A stretch of DNA of 64,000 nucleotides from positions 1 to 64,000 of the forward strand of contig DATJYL010000021.1 in NCBI GenBank assembly GCA_035499655.1. The letters run 5' to 3'. The first letter of the stretch is position 1. The number at the start of each line of letters is the position of its first letter. Of the stretch, positions 45,599 through 56,062 are shown in pieces. A program made the translations under genes and the position numbers. This DNA comes from Pirellulales bacterium. GTDB lineage: Bacteria; Planctomycetota; Planctomycetia; Pirellulales; JADZDJ01. The notes under the pieces are model-generated. The model had not been told where the DNA came from, did not search any database, and saw only the letters and a program-made list of their open reading frames with translations.

Positions 45599-45678
45599 GG
45601 TGGTGGGCCAATTTGAACATAGCCCGACTGTGTCAGTCGGGAAAAGCGGCTGTCGGAATTTCAAATTGTCCCACCACC
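45599..45678. mobile_element. MITE, short class (80 bp), copy C, with perfect 8-bp target duplication
   Basis: Ends GGTGGTGGGCCAATTTGAA and TTTCAAATTGTCCCACCACC are intact. CAGAGCCG at 45591-45598 and at 45679-45686 is a perfect 8-bp direct repeat touching both ends. It looks the youngest of the five copies. The right duplication is the 5' arm of a terminator hairpin, so the element inserted in that hairpin and the duplication kept it whole. Confidence 0.92.
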
Positions 45679-45679
45679 C

Positions 45680-45699
45680 AGAGCCGCGACCGCGAGGAA

Positions 45700-45716
<17 letters not shown>
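45680..45716 (+). terminator. Intrinsic terminator
   Basis: The stem AGAGCCGC (45680-45687) pairs with GCGGCTCT (45700-45707) and is followed by TTCTTTTTT. It lies about 170 bp after the PH-domain gene. Before the MITE arrived the distance would have been about 85 bp. Confidence 0.75.
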
Positions 45717-48047
<2,331 letters not shown>

Positions 48048-48108
48048 CAGCCCATCGCACGAGTTAGGCGGCGCGGACGCCGCGTCAAATTCGAAGTTGG
48101 AAATTCGA

Positions 48109-49422
48109 ATGACGAATGAAGCTGGAAGGACAGAAATTCGAAGTTCGCAATTCAAAAAATACCGATCGGGGATTGTGGCGCTTTACATCATCGCGCTGTT
48201 TGCGGCGTTGGAGATGGGACATTTAGCTGTGGCCCGGGCCGATTACGATTCGGCCACGGTAGTACCGGGCACGCGCTTGGTGTGGCACCCAGTGCGGCCG
48301 CAACGAACCGACGACAGCGCTAGCGGCGAGCGTTCGGATGATTCGGCTTCGGGCAAAAAAGACGCCGATAAGTCGGCTGACACGACTGCCGAAAAGAAAG
48401 CGGACTGCGGCAAAGATGACTGCGTCGACAGCGCCAAGCCAGCGGACATCGCCACCGGCAAGAATGCCCCAGCGCGAAGCGCGAACGTGGAAAATTTAGA
48501 GGGCAACAAAGTCGCGGGGCAAAAGCATCCGGTGATTGCCGCCGGATACGACGAGGACCAATCGGGCCAGTACGATCGATTGCGGAAAACCATTCGGCCG
48601 GCGGGCGGGCCCATTTTGGTTGGCGGCGCGAACTCGTCAAACGTGGCGCTGACCGATCCGTTCGGCGACAATTTGCCGTCGGTCAAAACTTCGCACCGGA
48701 TTGCGATGACGCCGCCGGAAGAAATCGACAGCTTGCCGGCGCCTGTGCAAAACGAAGCCGCTCCGCTGCGGATTGAATCGGCGGAACAAGATTCGAACGA
48801 GCCGACGCCGCCGGAATCGCTGCGCAGCGGCGAGCCGAAGCGCACCGTAGACACGTATCAAACGCAAATTTCCGGGCCGCCTGCGCCCGATTTGTTGCCC
48901 GGTGCCGAACCGGTTCCCTCGTATACCAGGCAGCCCGCGAAGAATCCGGAGGAAGCCTGCCGCGACGAGTACAACCAAATTAAGGCGCTGACGCTGGAGA
49001 AGTTGAGCATCGACATCACGCCGCCGGGCGCGAATGCCAAAGGAGACCAGGTTCCGTTTGAATGCTCGCTGAGCACCGATGCGTTTGTGCCGCGCAATTG
49101 GCAATGCCTGACGTACACGTGGAAGGCGTCGGCGCTGTGTCACAAGCCGCTATACTTTGAAGAAGACAGCATCGAGCGCTACGGGCACTCGTGGGGTCCG
49201 CTGGGATTTGAAGACGCGCAGACGTACATTCACTTCTTTGGCGATTTGGTGCTGCTGCCGTACAACGTGGGCGTGCAGACACCGTGCGAGTGCGATTACG
49301 CTTTGGGTTATTACCGCGTGGGCGATTGTGCCCCGTGGATTTGCGATCCGTTTCCGCTTAGCTGCCGCGGTCTGCTGACCGGCGCGATTGGCTACTGCGG
49401 CGTGGCGGCGCTGTTTCCGTAA
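48109..49422 (+). CDS. Secreted planctomycete protein of unknown function, Cys-rich C-terminus
   Basis: About 437 residues from ATG 48109. A hydrophobic segment (SGIVALYIIALFAALEMG) near residue 25 is probably an uncleaved or late signal. A long low-complexity middle (about residues 60-290), rich in Asp, Ser, Lys and Pro, includes KKDADKSADTTAEKKADCGK. The C-terminal about 130 residues look folded, with FECSLSTDAFVPRNWQCLTYTWKAS, HSWGPLGFEDAQTYIHFFG, and a Cys-rich end (PCECDYALGYYRVGDCAPW, ICDPFPLSCRG). I know no function. A strong terminator follows. Confidence 0.75.
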   Translation: MTNEAGRTEIRSSQFKKYRSGIVALYIIALFAALEMGHLAVARADYDSATVVPGTRLVWHPVRPQRTDDSASGERSDDSASGKKDADKSADTTAEKKADCGKDDCVDSAKPADIATGKNAPARSANVENLEGNKVAGQKHPVIAAGYDEDQSGQYDRLRKTIRPAGGPILVGGANSSNVALTDPFGDNLPSVKTSHRIAMTPPEEIDSLPAPVQNEAAPLRIESAEQDSNEPTPPESLRSGEPKRTVDTYQTQISGPPAPDLLPGAEPVPSYTRQPAKNPEEACRDEYNQIKALTLEKLSIDITPPGANAKGDQVPFECSLSTDAFVPRNWQCLTYTWKASALCHKPLYFEEDSIERYGHSWGPLGFEDAQTYIHFFGDLVLLPYNVGVQTPCECDYALGYYRVGDCAPWICDPFPLSCRGLLTGAIGYCGVAALFP

Positions 49423-49453
49423 AATTGCGGTCGGCAATCATCGAAAACGATGG

Positions 49454-49486
49454 AAGCCCTGGGGTTGCAACCCCAGGGCTTTTTTG
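49454..49486 (+). terminator. Strong intrinsic terminator
   Basis: AGCCCTGGGGTTG and CAACCCCAGGGCT form a 13-bp perfect stem (49455-49480) followed by a run of T. It ends the transcript of the secreted unknown protein and separates it from nnrE. Confidence 0.9.
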
Positions 49487-49507
49487 TTTACTGGAAGCGG
49501 GATTTTT

Positions 49508-50203
49508 ATGTTGATTCTTAGCCGAGACAAGGTGCGCGAGGTGGACCGCCGGGCCGTGGCCGAGTACGGCATGAGCGGGCTGGTGCTGATGGAAAACGCT
49601 GGGCGGGGCGCGACGGATGTGCTGTGCAGCCAATGGGCAGGGGGCGGCAGGTTCGCAGATCCGCGGATGGTAGTGGTGTGCGGTAAGGGGAACAACGGCG
49701 GCGATGGATTTGTAATTGCCAGGCACTTGGATTTGCGCGGCTGGCCGGTGATGGTGCTGTTGCTGGCCGAACCGAAGGAATTGCGGGGCGATGCGGCGGC
49801 GAATTTCGGGATTCTCGAAAAAGCCGGATTGGAAATTCAAACGTTTGGAGCGCCGCTGGATGAGGCGCGCTTTCGCGCGGCGCTGGCGGGGGCCGGATAT
49901 TTAGTCGATGCGATTTTGGGGACCGGCGCCACGGGGGAGCCGAAATCGCCGTATGCCGAAGCCATCAATCTGATGAACGCCAGCGGCGTGCCGATTCTCG
50001 CCGTCGATTTGCCCAGCGGATTAGATTGCGACACCGGCGCGGCGGCGCGGCATACGATTCGGGCGGCGAATACGGCCACGTTTGTGGCGGCCAAGCCAGG
50101 ATTTTTTGTGGCCGGCGCAGATCAATACGTGGGGGAAATTCACGTGTGCGACATCGGCGTGCCGCGACGGTTGGTGGAGGAGGTTGCGCGCTCGGCACGC
50201 TAA
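49508..50203 (+). CDS. nnrE: NAD(P)H-hydrate epimerase (YjeF N-terminal domain)
   Basis: 231 residues from ATG 49508 (GGAAGCGGG upstream). The YjeF_N fold is clear: SRDKVREVDRRAVAEYGMSGLVLMENAG, the GKGNNGGDGFVIARHL loop, VDAILGTGATGEP and VDLPSGLDCDTG. It epimerises damaged R-NAD(P)HX so that a dehydratase can repair it. Only the epimerase domain is present; no dehydratase (NnrD) domain is fused or nearby. Confidence 0.94.
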   Translation: MLILSRDKVREVDRRAVAEYGMSGLVLMENAGRGATDVLCSQWAGGGRFADPRMVVVCGKGNNGGDGFVIARHLDLRGWPVMVLLLAEPKELRGDAAANFGILEKAGLEIQTFGAPLDEARFRAALAGAGYLVDAILGTGATGEPKSPYAEAINLMNASGVPILAVDLPSGLDCDTGAAARHTIRAANTATFVAAKPGFFVAGADQYVGEIHVCDIGVPRRLVEEVARSAR

Positions 50204-50258
50204 GCCGCAAGCGGATGGCGATATTCCCCATTCCACACTCCCCATTCGTCGTCGTCAT

Positions 50259-51731
50259 TCACGCGATGATGTCTTTGATGACCTTGCCGCTGGTGATGGT
50301 GAGGCGTTCATCGCGGCCGTTGTGCTGGAAGGTGAGCTGCTCGTGATCGAGTCCGAGCAGGGCCAGCACCGTGGCGTGAATGTCGTGGATGTGGGCCTTG
50401 TTTTCGACGGCGTAGAGGCCGATTTCGTCGGTCGCGCCGTAAACCGTGCCCGGCTTGATGCCGCCGCCGGCCATCCACATGGTGAAACCATAAGGATTAT
50501 GATCGCGGCCAGTGCCGCTTTCGCTCATCGGCGTGCGGCCGAACTCGCCGCCCCAAATCACGAGCGTGCTGTCGAGCAAGCCGCGCTGCTTAAGATCTTT
50601 AAGCAGGCCGGCAATGGGGCGATCGGTTTCTTTGCAATACTGGCTGTGATTGCCTTCCACATCGGTGTGGGCGTCCCATTTGCTGCCGGAGCCCATGTAG
50701 AGCTGCACGAAGCGGACGCCCCGTTCCACCAGCCGGCGGGCGAATAAACAGTTGCGGCCGTTGGCGGCGGTGGCTTGCTGATCGATGCCGTACAGAGCAA
50801 GCGTGTCGGCAGTTTCGCCGGAAATGTCAGTGGCTTCCGGAGCGGCGGACTGCATGCGATAGGCGAGTTCGTAGGAGGCGATGCGGGCTTCGAGGTCTTT
50901 GTCGTCCTCGCGGCCCAGAAGATGTTGGCGGTTCAGTTGCTGGATGAAATCCAGTTCGCTGCGTTCCCGTGCGGCGGAGTAACCGGCTGGCGGATCGACG
51001 TGCAAGATGGGCGTTTTGCCGTCTCGGAATTTGGTGCCCTGGTACGTGGCGGGCATGAAGCCGGTGCTCCATTGGCGGCTGCCGCCGGGTGGTTCTTGGG
51101 GATAATCGGTCAGCACTACGTAGCCCGGCAGGTTTTCGCAGGCTGTGCCGAGACCGTAGAGAACCCAGGAGCCCATACAGGGGCGGCCCATGAGAATGCT
51201 GCCGGTGTTCATTTCGCAGACGCTGCCGACGTGGGTGAGTCCATCGGCCCAGCACGATTGAATGACGGCGATGTCGTCGACACAGGTGGCGATTTCGGGG
51301 AGCCAATCGCTGACCCAAATTCCGGATTGGCCATACTGTTTGAATTTCCGGGGGCTGGCCATCAGCGGCGTGTTGGCGGTTTTGCCCATGGCGGTTTCGG
51401 GGCGAGCGAAACTGGCCGGCAATGGTTGGCCAGCGAGCTTGTTCAGCGTGGGCTTGGGATCAAACAGATCGAGATGGCTGGGTCCGCCGTCGATGAAGCA
51501 CCAGATGACCGATTTGGCTTTGGCTGAGAACATCGGCGATTTGGGCGACAGCGGATTGAGCGCGGCGGCTGTGAGATCTCCGGCGAGGGCGCTGTCGGTT
51601 CCGGCGCGGGCAATGGACGAAGCATCGCGGCTCAAGAGCGACCACAGGGCCAGCGCGCCGAAACCGCCGCCGGCGCGGAAGAGAAAATCGCGCCGGGAAT
51701 GGGCGGATTCGTGGTGAGGAATGAGGGACAT
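50259..51731 (-). CDS. DUF1501 protein (sulfatase/alkaline-phosphatase-like fold), Tat-exported
   Basis: 490 residues. The N-terminus HSRRDFLFRAGGGFGALALW is a Tat-type signal with twin Arg. DUF1501 features include SVIWCFIDGGPSHLDLFDPKP, LPEIATCVDDIAVIQS, NGRNCLFARRLVERGVRFVQLY, and the C-terminal VIWGGEFGRTPM with HNPYGFTMWMAGGG. These planctomycete proteins are almost always encoded beside a DUF1549/DUF1553 gene, as here, and are thought to be secreted or periplasmic; their substrate is not established. No Shine-Dalgarno site is seen, because a palindrome ends just upstream of the ATG. Confidence 0.92.
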   Translation of the reverse strand: MSLIPHHESAHSRRDFLFRAGGGFGALALWSLLSRDASSIARAGTDSALAGDLTAAALNPLSPKSPMFSAKAKSVIWCFIDGGPSHLDLFDPKPTLNKLAGQPLPASFARPETAMGKTANTPLMASPRKFKQYGQSGIWVSDWLPEIATCVDDIAVIQSCWADGLTHVGSVCEMNTGSILMGRPCMGSWVLYGLGTACENLPGYVVLTDYPQEPPGGSRQWSTGFMPATYQGTKFRDGKTPILHVDPPAGYSAARERSELDFIQQLNRQHLLGREDDKDLEARIASYELAYRMQSAAPEATDISGETADTLALYGIDQQATAANGRNCLFARRLVERGVRFVQLYMGSGSKWDAHTDVEGNHSQYCKETDRPIAGLLKDLKQRGLLDSTLVIWGGEFGRTPMSESGTGRDHNPYGFTMWMAGGGIKPGTVYGATDEIGLYAVENKAHIHDIHATVLALLGLDHEQLTFQHNGRDERLTITSGKVIKDIIA

Positions 51732-51735
51732 GTTT

Positions 51736-51813
51736 ATAAAGCCGCGACCGGTGGTCGCGCTGAAAGTAAATTACGTTTTACACTGCTCGCGCGACCGACG
51801 GTCGCGGCTTTAT
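51736..51813. repeat. 78-bp paired-palindrome (BIME-like) between DUF1553 and DUF1501 genes
   Basis: The outer arms ATAAAGCCGCGACCGGTGG and the complement at 51789-51813 match with two mismatches over 25 bp. Each arm is itself a hairpin (GCGACCGGTGGTCGC and GCGACCGACGGTCGC). The element ends 4 bp upstream of the DUF1501 ATG (minus strand), so it occupies the place of the ribosome-binding site. Confidence 0.75.
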
Positions 51814-51822
51814 ACAGCAGGA

Positions 51823-54315
51823 TCAGTCGACGTACAAAAATTCGTTGGTACACATCAGGGCGTGGCATAGATCGACCACGGCGGCGGCTTTGGCGCGATC
51901 GACTTTGGAGGGCAGAGGGAGAGGGAGTTGTTTCTCGTCGGGCGGTGCGGCCTCGGCGGTGATGGTGGCGGCCTGGGCGTCGACGAACTTTTCGGCGGCG
52001 GTGATTTCGTTTTCTTGCGGCGGGCGGCCAAAGGCTTGGGTGTATGCTTCGCGCACCAATTTGGCTTCGTCGAGTTGTCCGTGCTGGTCGCAGTCGGAGA
52101 GCAGTTTTCCGCTCCAGTGTCGGGCTGCGGCCTGGGTATCTTCGCCGTTGAGCATTTCCAAAGCTTGCGGAGCCGTGATGGTGGCGGTGCGGCGCGGGCA
52201 ACTGTTTTGCATATCGGGCTGATCGTACGACTGCAACAGGGGAAGCCGCATGTTTCGCTGCGCGAGAACGTAAATGGAGCGGCGATTGCGGTCGGCGGGC
52301 TTTTGATCAGCGTCCCAACCGTACTTGGAATCTTCCAGCACTTGGGGCAACTCCGGCTTGGCGCTGGGGCCGTACATGCGCAGATTCAGTTGGCCGGAAA
52401 CTTGCAACTGAGCATCGCGGAGCTGTTCGCCTTCGAGCCGCTGGCGGCGCGCGTGCCAGAGCAAATTATCGGCGGCGTCGGCAGTTAAGGCGGCGGCTTG
52501 GGCGGCGGACGATGGATCGATTTTTGACGATTGGCAATACGTAGCGGAGAGGACGATGAGCCGTTGGATGGGCTTGAGATGCCAACCCTCGGCAATGAAT
52601 TCGTAGGCCAGCCAATCGAGCAGTTCTTGATGCGAGGGATTTCCACCCATGGCGCCGAAATCATTGGGCGTGGCGACGATGCCCTGGCCAAAATGATTGG
52701 CCCACAGGCGATTGACCATGACGCGGGCGGTCATGGGATTGTCGGCGCGGGTGAGCCACTCGGCCAGCGCAGTGCGGCGGCCGGTGGAAGCGGGCTTTTC
52801 GGGGGGCGGGGTAATTTCCGGTTCGCTGGCGCCCAAAAAGGCGGGGAAGCCGGGCGCGACTTCCTGCTCCGGCCGGAGATAATTGCCGACGGCCAGGACG
52901 CAGGTGGGGGGTGGTTGACCGTCGCCATCGGCCACGGCCATGGCGGTGGGTAAGGACTCGGGCTTGATGGCATCGTACTTCGACAGCTCCTCCATCTGCT
53001 GATCGTACTGTTTTCGTTCGTCCGGATTGCAGCGGCGATAGGCGCGTGCGATGCGGGAATCGATCCATTCTTCGGCCTCGGCGACGAGCTGTTTTTGGAA
53101 GCAGGAGCGTTTTTCCGGCGGCGTGTTGATGGCGGCCAAGGTTTGCGAATCGTAGGCGGCAATGGCGTCTTGTCGGGCGGCTTCGCGCTCGTCGGACAGC
53201 TCGTTGTCGATGCGATCGCGGATGGGCTTGGTGGCCTGCTCCCACGTTTCCATGCGCTTGTCGTAATTTTCGACCTGGTCTATGGACGCAATGGACACAC
53301 CATCGGCAGGCAGGATGGCGGCAAAACAGGCCTGGAGGCGGTAAAAATCGGTCTGCTTGATGTCGTCAAACTTATGATCGTGGCAGCGGGCACAACCGAT
53401 GGTCAGGCCCAGGAAGGCCAGGCCGGTGTTCTCGGTGATGTCGTCGAGGATTTCCTGGCGCTGCTGCACCATGTTGGAAGCGTTGATATCTTCCGGGTAG
53501 AGGCGAATGAAACCGGTGGCGATGAGGGCATCTGGATTGTTGGGCTCCAATTCGTCGCCGGCGATTTGCTGGCGGACGAAGCGGTCGTAGGACAGATCGC
53601 TGTTGAAGGCGCGGATGACGTAGTCGCGATAACGATGGGCGTCGAGACGGAGGCCATCTTTTTTGAAACCTTCGGTCTCGCTGTAGCGGACGACGTCGAG
53701 CCAGTGCTGGGCCCAGCGTTCGCCGTAGCGCGGCGAGGCCAACAAGCGATCGACCACTTTGGTGTAAGCGTCGGGAGAGTGGTCGGCCAAAAAGGCGGCC
53801 TGTTCTTCCGGCGTCGGCGGCAGACCGGTTAAATCGAACGTGACGCGCCGCAGGAGCGTGAGCTTATCGGCCGCATTGTTGGGCTGGAGTCCGGCGGCTT
53901 CGAGCTTTTGACCGATAAAATCGTCGATGGGGTTGTGGGCCCAGCCGTGCAATTTGCTGAGCGTGGGAACATTAGGACGGGTGAGCGGACGGAAAGGCCA
54001 ATCGCCAATTTTGAACAGCCCGGTTTTGGCGGAGTTTGAGCTCGAGCTGGAAGGCAAGGGCTTGGCGCCCGAGGCAGGTTTTAAAATGCCGGTCGGGGGC
54101 GAAACTGCGGCGATGGCTCCGTCGGCTTGCTTGGCGGCAACAATCGCGTGCGCAGCGGGGGATGAATCCAGACCGACTTGGTCCTTCGCCAGGGCGCAAG
54201 TTGCTCCTGCGGAGAGCCAAATCAATAGGTTAAACAGTATTCTAACCGTGTGGCCCGCATATCCATTGCGTGGCCGGGCCGCCTGGACAGCGGCGAGCCC
54301 CTGGTTGGGGATCAT
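51823..54315 (-). CDS. DUF1549/DUF1553 secreted protein with CxxCH motif
   Basis: 830 residues with a hydrophobic signal near residues 25-42 (ILFNLLIWLSAGATCALA). DUF1549 begins near PIDDFIGQKLEAAGLQPNN and includes LTLLRRVTFDLTGLPPTPEE, LASPRYGERWAQHWLDVVRYSE and a heme-type CARCHDHKFD motif. DUF1553 begins near GRRTALAEWLTRADNPMTAR and ends with EMLNGEDTQAAARHW and AYTQAFGRPPQENE. The usual N-terminal cytochrome-like PSCyt1 domain is missing. These proteins are paired with DUF1501 proteins, here encoded downstream. A role in degrading sulfated or complex polysaccharide is often proposed but is unproven. Confidence 0.92.
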   Translation of the reverse strand: MIPNQGLAAVQAARPRNGYAGHTVRILFNLLIWLSAGATCALAKDQVGLDSSPAAHAIVAAKQADGAIAAVSPPTGILKPASGAKPLPSSSSSNSAKTGLFKIGDWPFRPLTRPNVPTLSKLHGWAHNPIDDFIGQKLEAAGLQPNNAADKLTLLRRVTFDLTGLPPTPEEQAAFLADHSPDAYTKVVDRLLASPRYGERWAQHWLDVVRYSETEGFKKDGLRLDAHRYRDYVIRAFNSDLSYDRFVRQQIAGDELEPNNPDALIATGFIRLYPEDINASNMVQQRQEILDDITENTGLAFLGLTIGCARCHDHKFDDIKQTDFYRLQACFAAILPADGVSIASIDQVENYDKRMETWEQATKPIRDRIDNELSDEREAARQDAIAAYDSQTLAAINTPPEKRSCFQKQLVAEAEEWIDSRIARAYRRCNPDERKQYDQQMEELSKYDAIKPESLPTAMAVADGDGQPPPTCVLAVGNYLRPEQEVAPGFPAFLGASEPEITPPPEKPASTGRRTALAEWLTRADNPMTARVMVNRLWANHFGQGIVATPNDFGAMGGNPSHQELLDWLAYEFIAEGWHLKPIQRLIVLSATYCQSSKIDPSSAAQAAALTADAADNLLWHARRQRLEGEQLRDAQLQVSGQLNLRMYGPSAKPELPQVLEDSKYGWDADQKPADRNRRSIYVLAQRNMRLPLLQSYDQPDMQNSCPRRTATITAPQALEMLNGEDTQAAARHWSGKLLSDCDQHGQLDEAKLVREAYTQAFGRPPQENEITAAEKFVDAQAATITAEAAPPDEKQLPLPLPSKVDRAKAAAVVDLCHALMCTNEFLYVD

Positions 54316-54663
54316 GCGTGTGGAACCTCTGGCGCGAGAGCGTCGGGGTACGTGTGTGTGGAAAAAAGGGTGAGTGTGTTGTGGCGGCTTATATTAGTGT
54401 CTAACCGCCATTTTTGGCAATCAAGGTTTTTTCGTATTTCGGGAGCAATTCTTGCCAATTGCGGGAGTAAAACTGCTGTTGTATGCTGAAGGGGTGTAAA
54501 GAGTTAGGAATTAGGCGATGGTTCGATGCGGGTGGTTGGGTGTAAGTGGGGACATTGCCTGGGGCGAATAACCCTCGCAATATACTCTTATTGGTTAGCG
54601 AATTTGGCCGCCGGGTGACAGCAGCGCTCCGCCGGGCGAATTGAATATAGAAGGACAATAGTT
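54316..54663. promoter_or_regulatory. 348-bp divergent intergenic region
   Basis: This lies between the DUF1553 gene (minus) and the sulfurtransferase gene (plus) and should hold both promoters. AAGGACAAT precedes ATG 54664. A small reading frame on the minus strand (54401-54658) has no recognisable signal and is probably not a gene. Confidence 0.45.
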
Positions 54664-55566
54664 ATGACATCCTACGCACACCCTGAGGTGTTGGTTTCCA
54701 CCGTCTGGGTGGCCGAGCATCTCAACGATAACAGCATCCGGATTGTGGAATCGGACGAAGACGTGCTTTTGTATACCCAGGGGCACATTCCCGGGGCGGT
54801 GAAAATCGATTGGCATACCGATTTGCAGGACGCAATTGTGCGCGATTACATCGGGACGCAGCGGTTTGCCGGGCTGTGCCAGTCGAAGGGAATCGAAAAC
54901 GACACGACAGTGGTGTTTTACGGCGACAAAAATAACTGGTGGGCCTGCTACGCGTTTTGGGTGTTCAAGCTGTACGGTCACGAAAAATGCCTGATTATGG
55001 ACGGGGGACGGAAACGGTGGGAATTGGATGGGCGGGCGTGGACGCGCGATGCGGAGCCGACCTATCCGCAGACTCGTTACGTGGCCAAGGAGCCCGATTT
55101 GTCGATCCGAGCCTTCCGTGAAGAAACCCTGAAGCACAGCCGGGGCGGCAAGCCGCTGGTGGACGTGCGCTCCAACGGCGAATACACCGGCGAGCTGCTG
55201 CACATGCCGGACTATCCGCAGGAAGGAGCGTTGCGCGGCGGGCATATTCCGGGGGCGGTGAGCATTCCGTGGTCGAAGGCGGTGCAAGAAGATGGCACGT
55301 TCAAGCCGGCCAAGGAACTGGAAAAGTTGTACTGCAAAGAAAACGGCCTAAGCCGCCGGGGCCGGACCATTGCCTACTGCCGGATTGGCGAACGGAGCAG
55401 CCACACGTGGTTTGTGCTGAAATATCTACTGGGCTTTGGCAACGTGAAAAATTACGACGGCTCCTGGACCGAATGGGGCAACATGGTCGGCATGCCGATT
55501 GCCAAGGGGAGCGAGCCGGGCGGGGTGGCCGCACCAGAAAAACCGCAGACGGCGGTGGCGGGGTGA
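54664..55566 (+). CDS. Tandem-rhodanese sulfurtransferase (thiosulfate/3-mercaptopyruvate type)
   Basis: 300 residues with two rhodanese domains. The inactive N-terminal one contains [18 protein letters not shown]; the C-terminal one contains [13 protein letters not shown] and [13 protein letters not shown]. The active-site loop is [10 protein letters not shown] with Cys239, resembling actinobacterial CysA-type thiosulfate sulfurtransferases. It would carry sulfane sulfur as a persulfide. The downstream SufE-like gene begins 3 bp after the stop, implying a shared transcript and perhaps sulfur hand-over. Confidence 0.93.
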   Translation: MTSYAHPEVLVSTVWVAEHLNDNSIRIVESDEDVLLYTQGHIPGAVKIDWHTDLQDAIVRDYIGTQRFAGLCQSKGIENDTTVVFYGDKNNWWACYAFWVFKLYGHEKCLIMDGGRKRWELDGRAWTRDAEPTYPQTRYVAKEPDLSIRAFREETLKHSRGGKPLVDVRSNGEYTGELLHMPDYPQEGALRGGHIPGAVSIPWSKAVQEDGTFKPAKELEKLYCKENGLSRRGRTIAYCRIGERSSHTWFVLKYLLGFGNVKNYDGSWTEWGNMVGMPIAKGSEPGGVAAPEKPQTAVAG

Positions 55567-55568
55567 AC

Positions 55569-56009
55569 ATGCCCGTTGCCAGGCTGGATGAAATTGTCGG
55601 CGAGTTTGCTGATTTGGAGCCGCGGGAGCGGTTGGAACTGCTGCTGGAGTTTGCGGAGAATTTGCCGCCGCTTCCGGCCAAATACGAAGCGGAACGCGAT
55701 GCCGGGCTGCACCGGATTGCGGAGTGTCAAACGCCGACGTTCATTTGGGTGGAACTGGTCGAGGGGCGCGTGGAAATTCACGCTTATGTTGCGCCTGAAG
55801 CGCCCACGGTTAAGGGCTTTGTGGGAATTCTGATTGACGCTTTCAACGGAGCCACGCCCGAGGACGTGCTGAGCACACCGGAAGATTTGCTCAAGCGGTT
55901 GGGCTTGCTGGAATCGCTGGGGATGGTTCGGATGCGCGGGTTAGCGGCGGTGCAGCATTACATCAGGCAGCAAGTGCGGAAAGCGGCGACTGGACGGGAG
56001 AGTGCATGA
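55569..56009 (+). CDS. SufE-family sulfur acceptor protein
   Basis: 146 residues from ATG 55569; a GTG at 55563 overlapping the previous stop is an alternative. The SufE fold shows EFADLEPRERLELLLEFAENL, the acceptor Cys53 in RIAECQTP, and VKGFVGILIDAFNGATPEDVL. SufE proteins accept persulfide sulfur from a cysteine desulfurase for iron-sulfur cluster assembly. No suf operon is adjacent. Pairing with a rhodanese suggests a different sulfur donor, which is inference. Confidence 0.9.
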   Translation: MPVARLDEIVGEFADLEPRERLELLLEFAENLPPLPAKYEAERDAGLHRIAECQTPTFIWVELVEGRVEIHAYVAPEAPTVKGFVGILIDAFNGATPEDVLSTPEDLLKRLGLLESLGMVRMRGLAAVQHYIRQQVRKAATGRESA

Positions 56010-56062
56010 TGCACGGCGATCAGCGCTGGGCAAGCCCAGCGGCTATGTTGCGAATCGCCTTC

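Noticed and set aside
17285-45678. A short peptide MNIARLCQSGKAAVGIS encoded at three places
   Set aside because: It is the translation of the 80-bp MITE, repeated because the DNA element is repeated, with no ribosome site or conserved end.
54401-54658. Minus-strand 85-codon frame in the divergent region
   Set aside because: It has no ribosome site, no recognisable domain, and occupies what should be the promoter of two genes.
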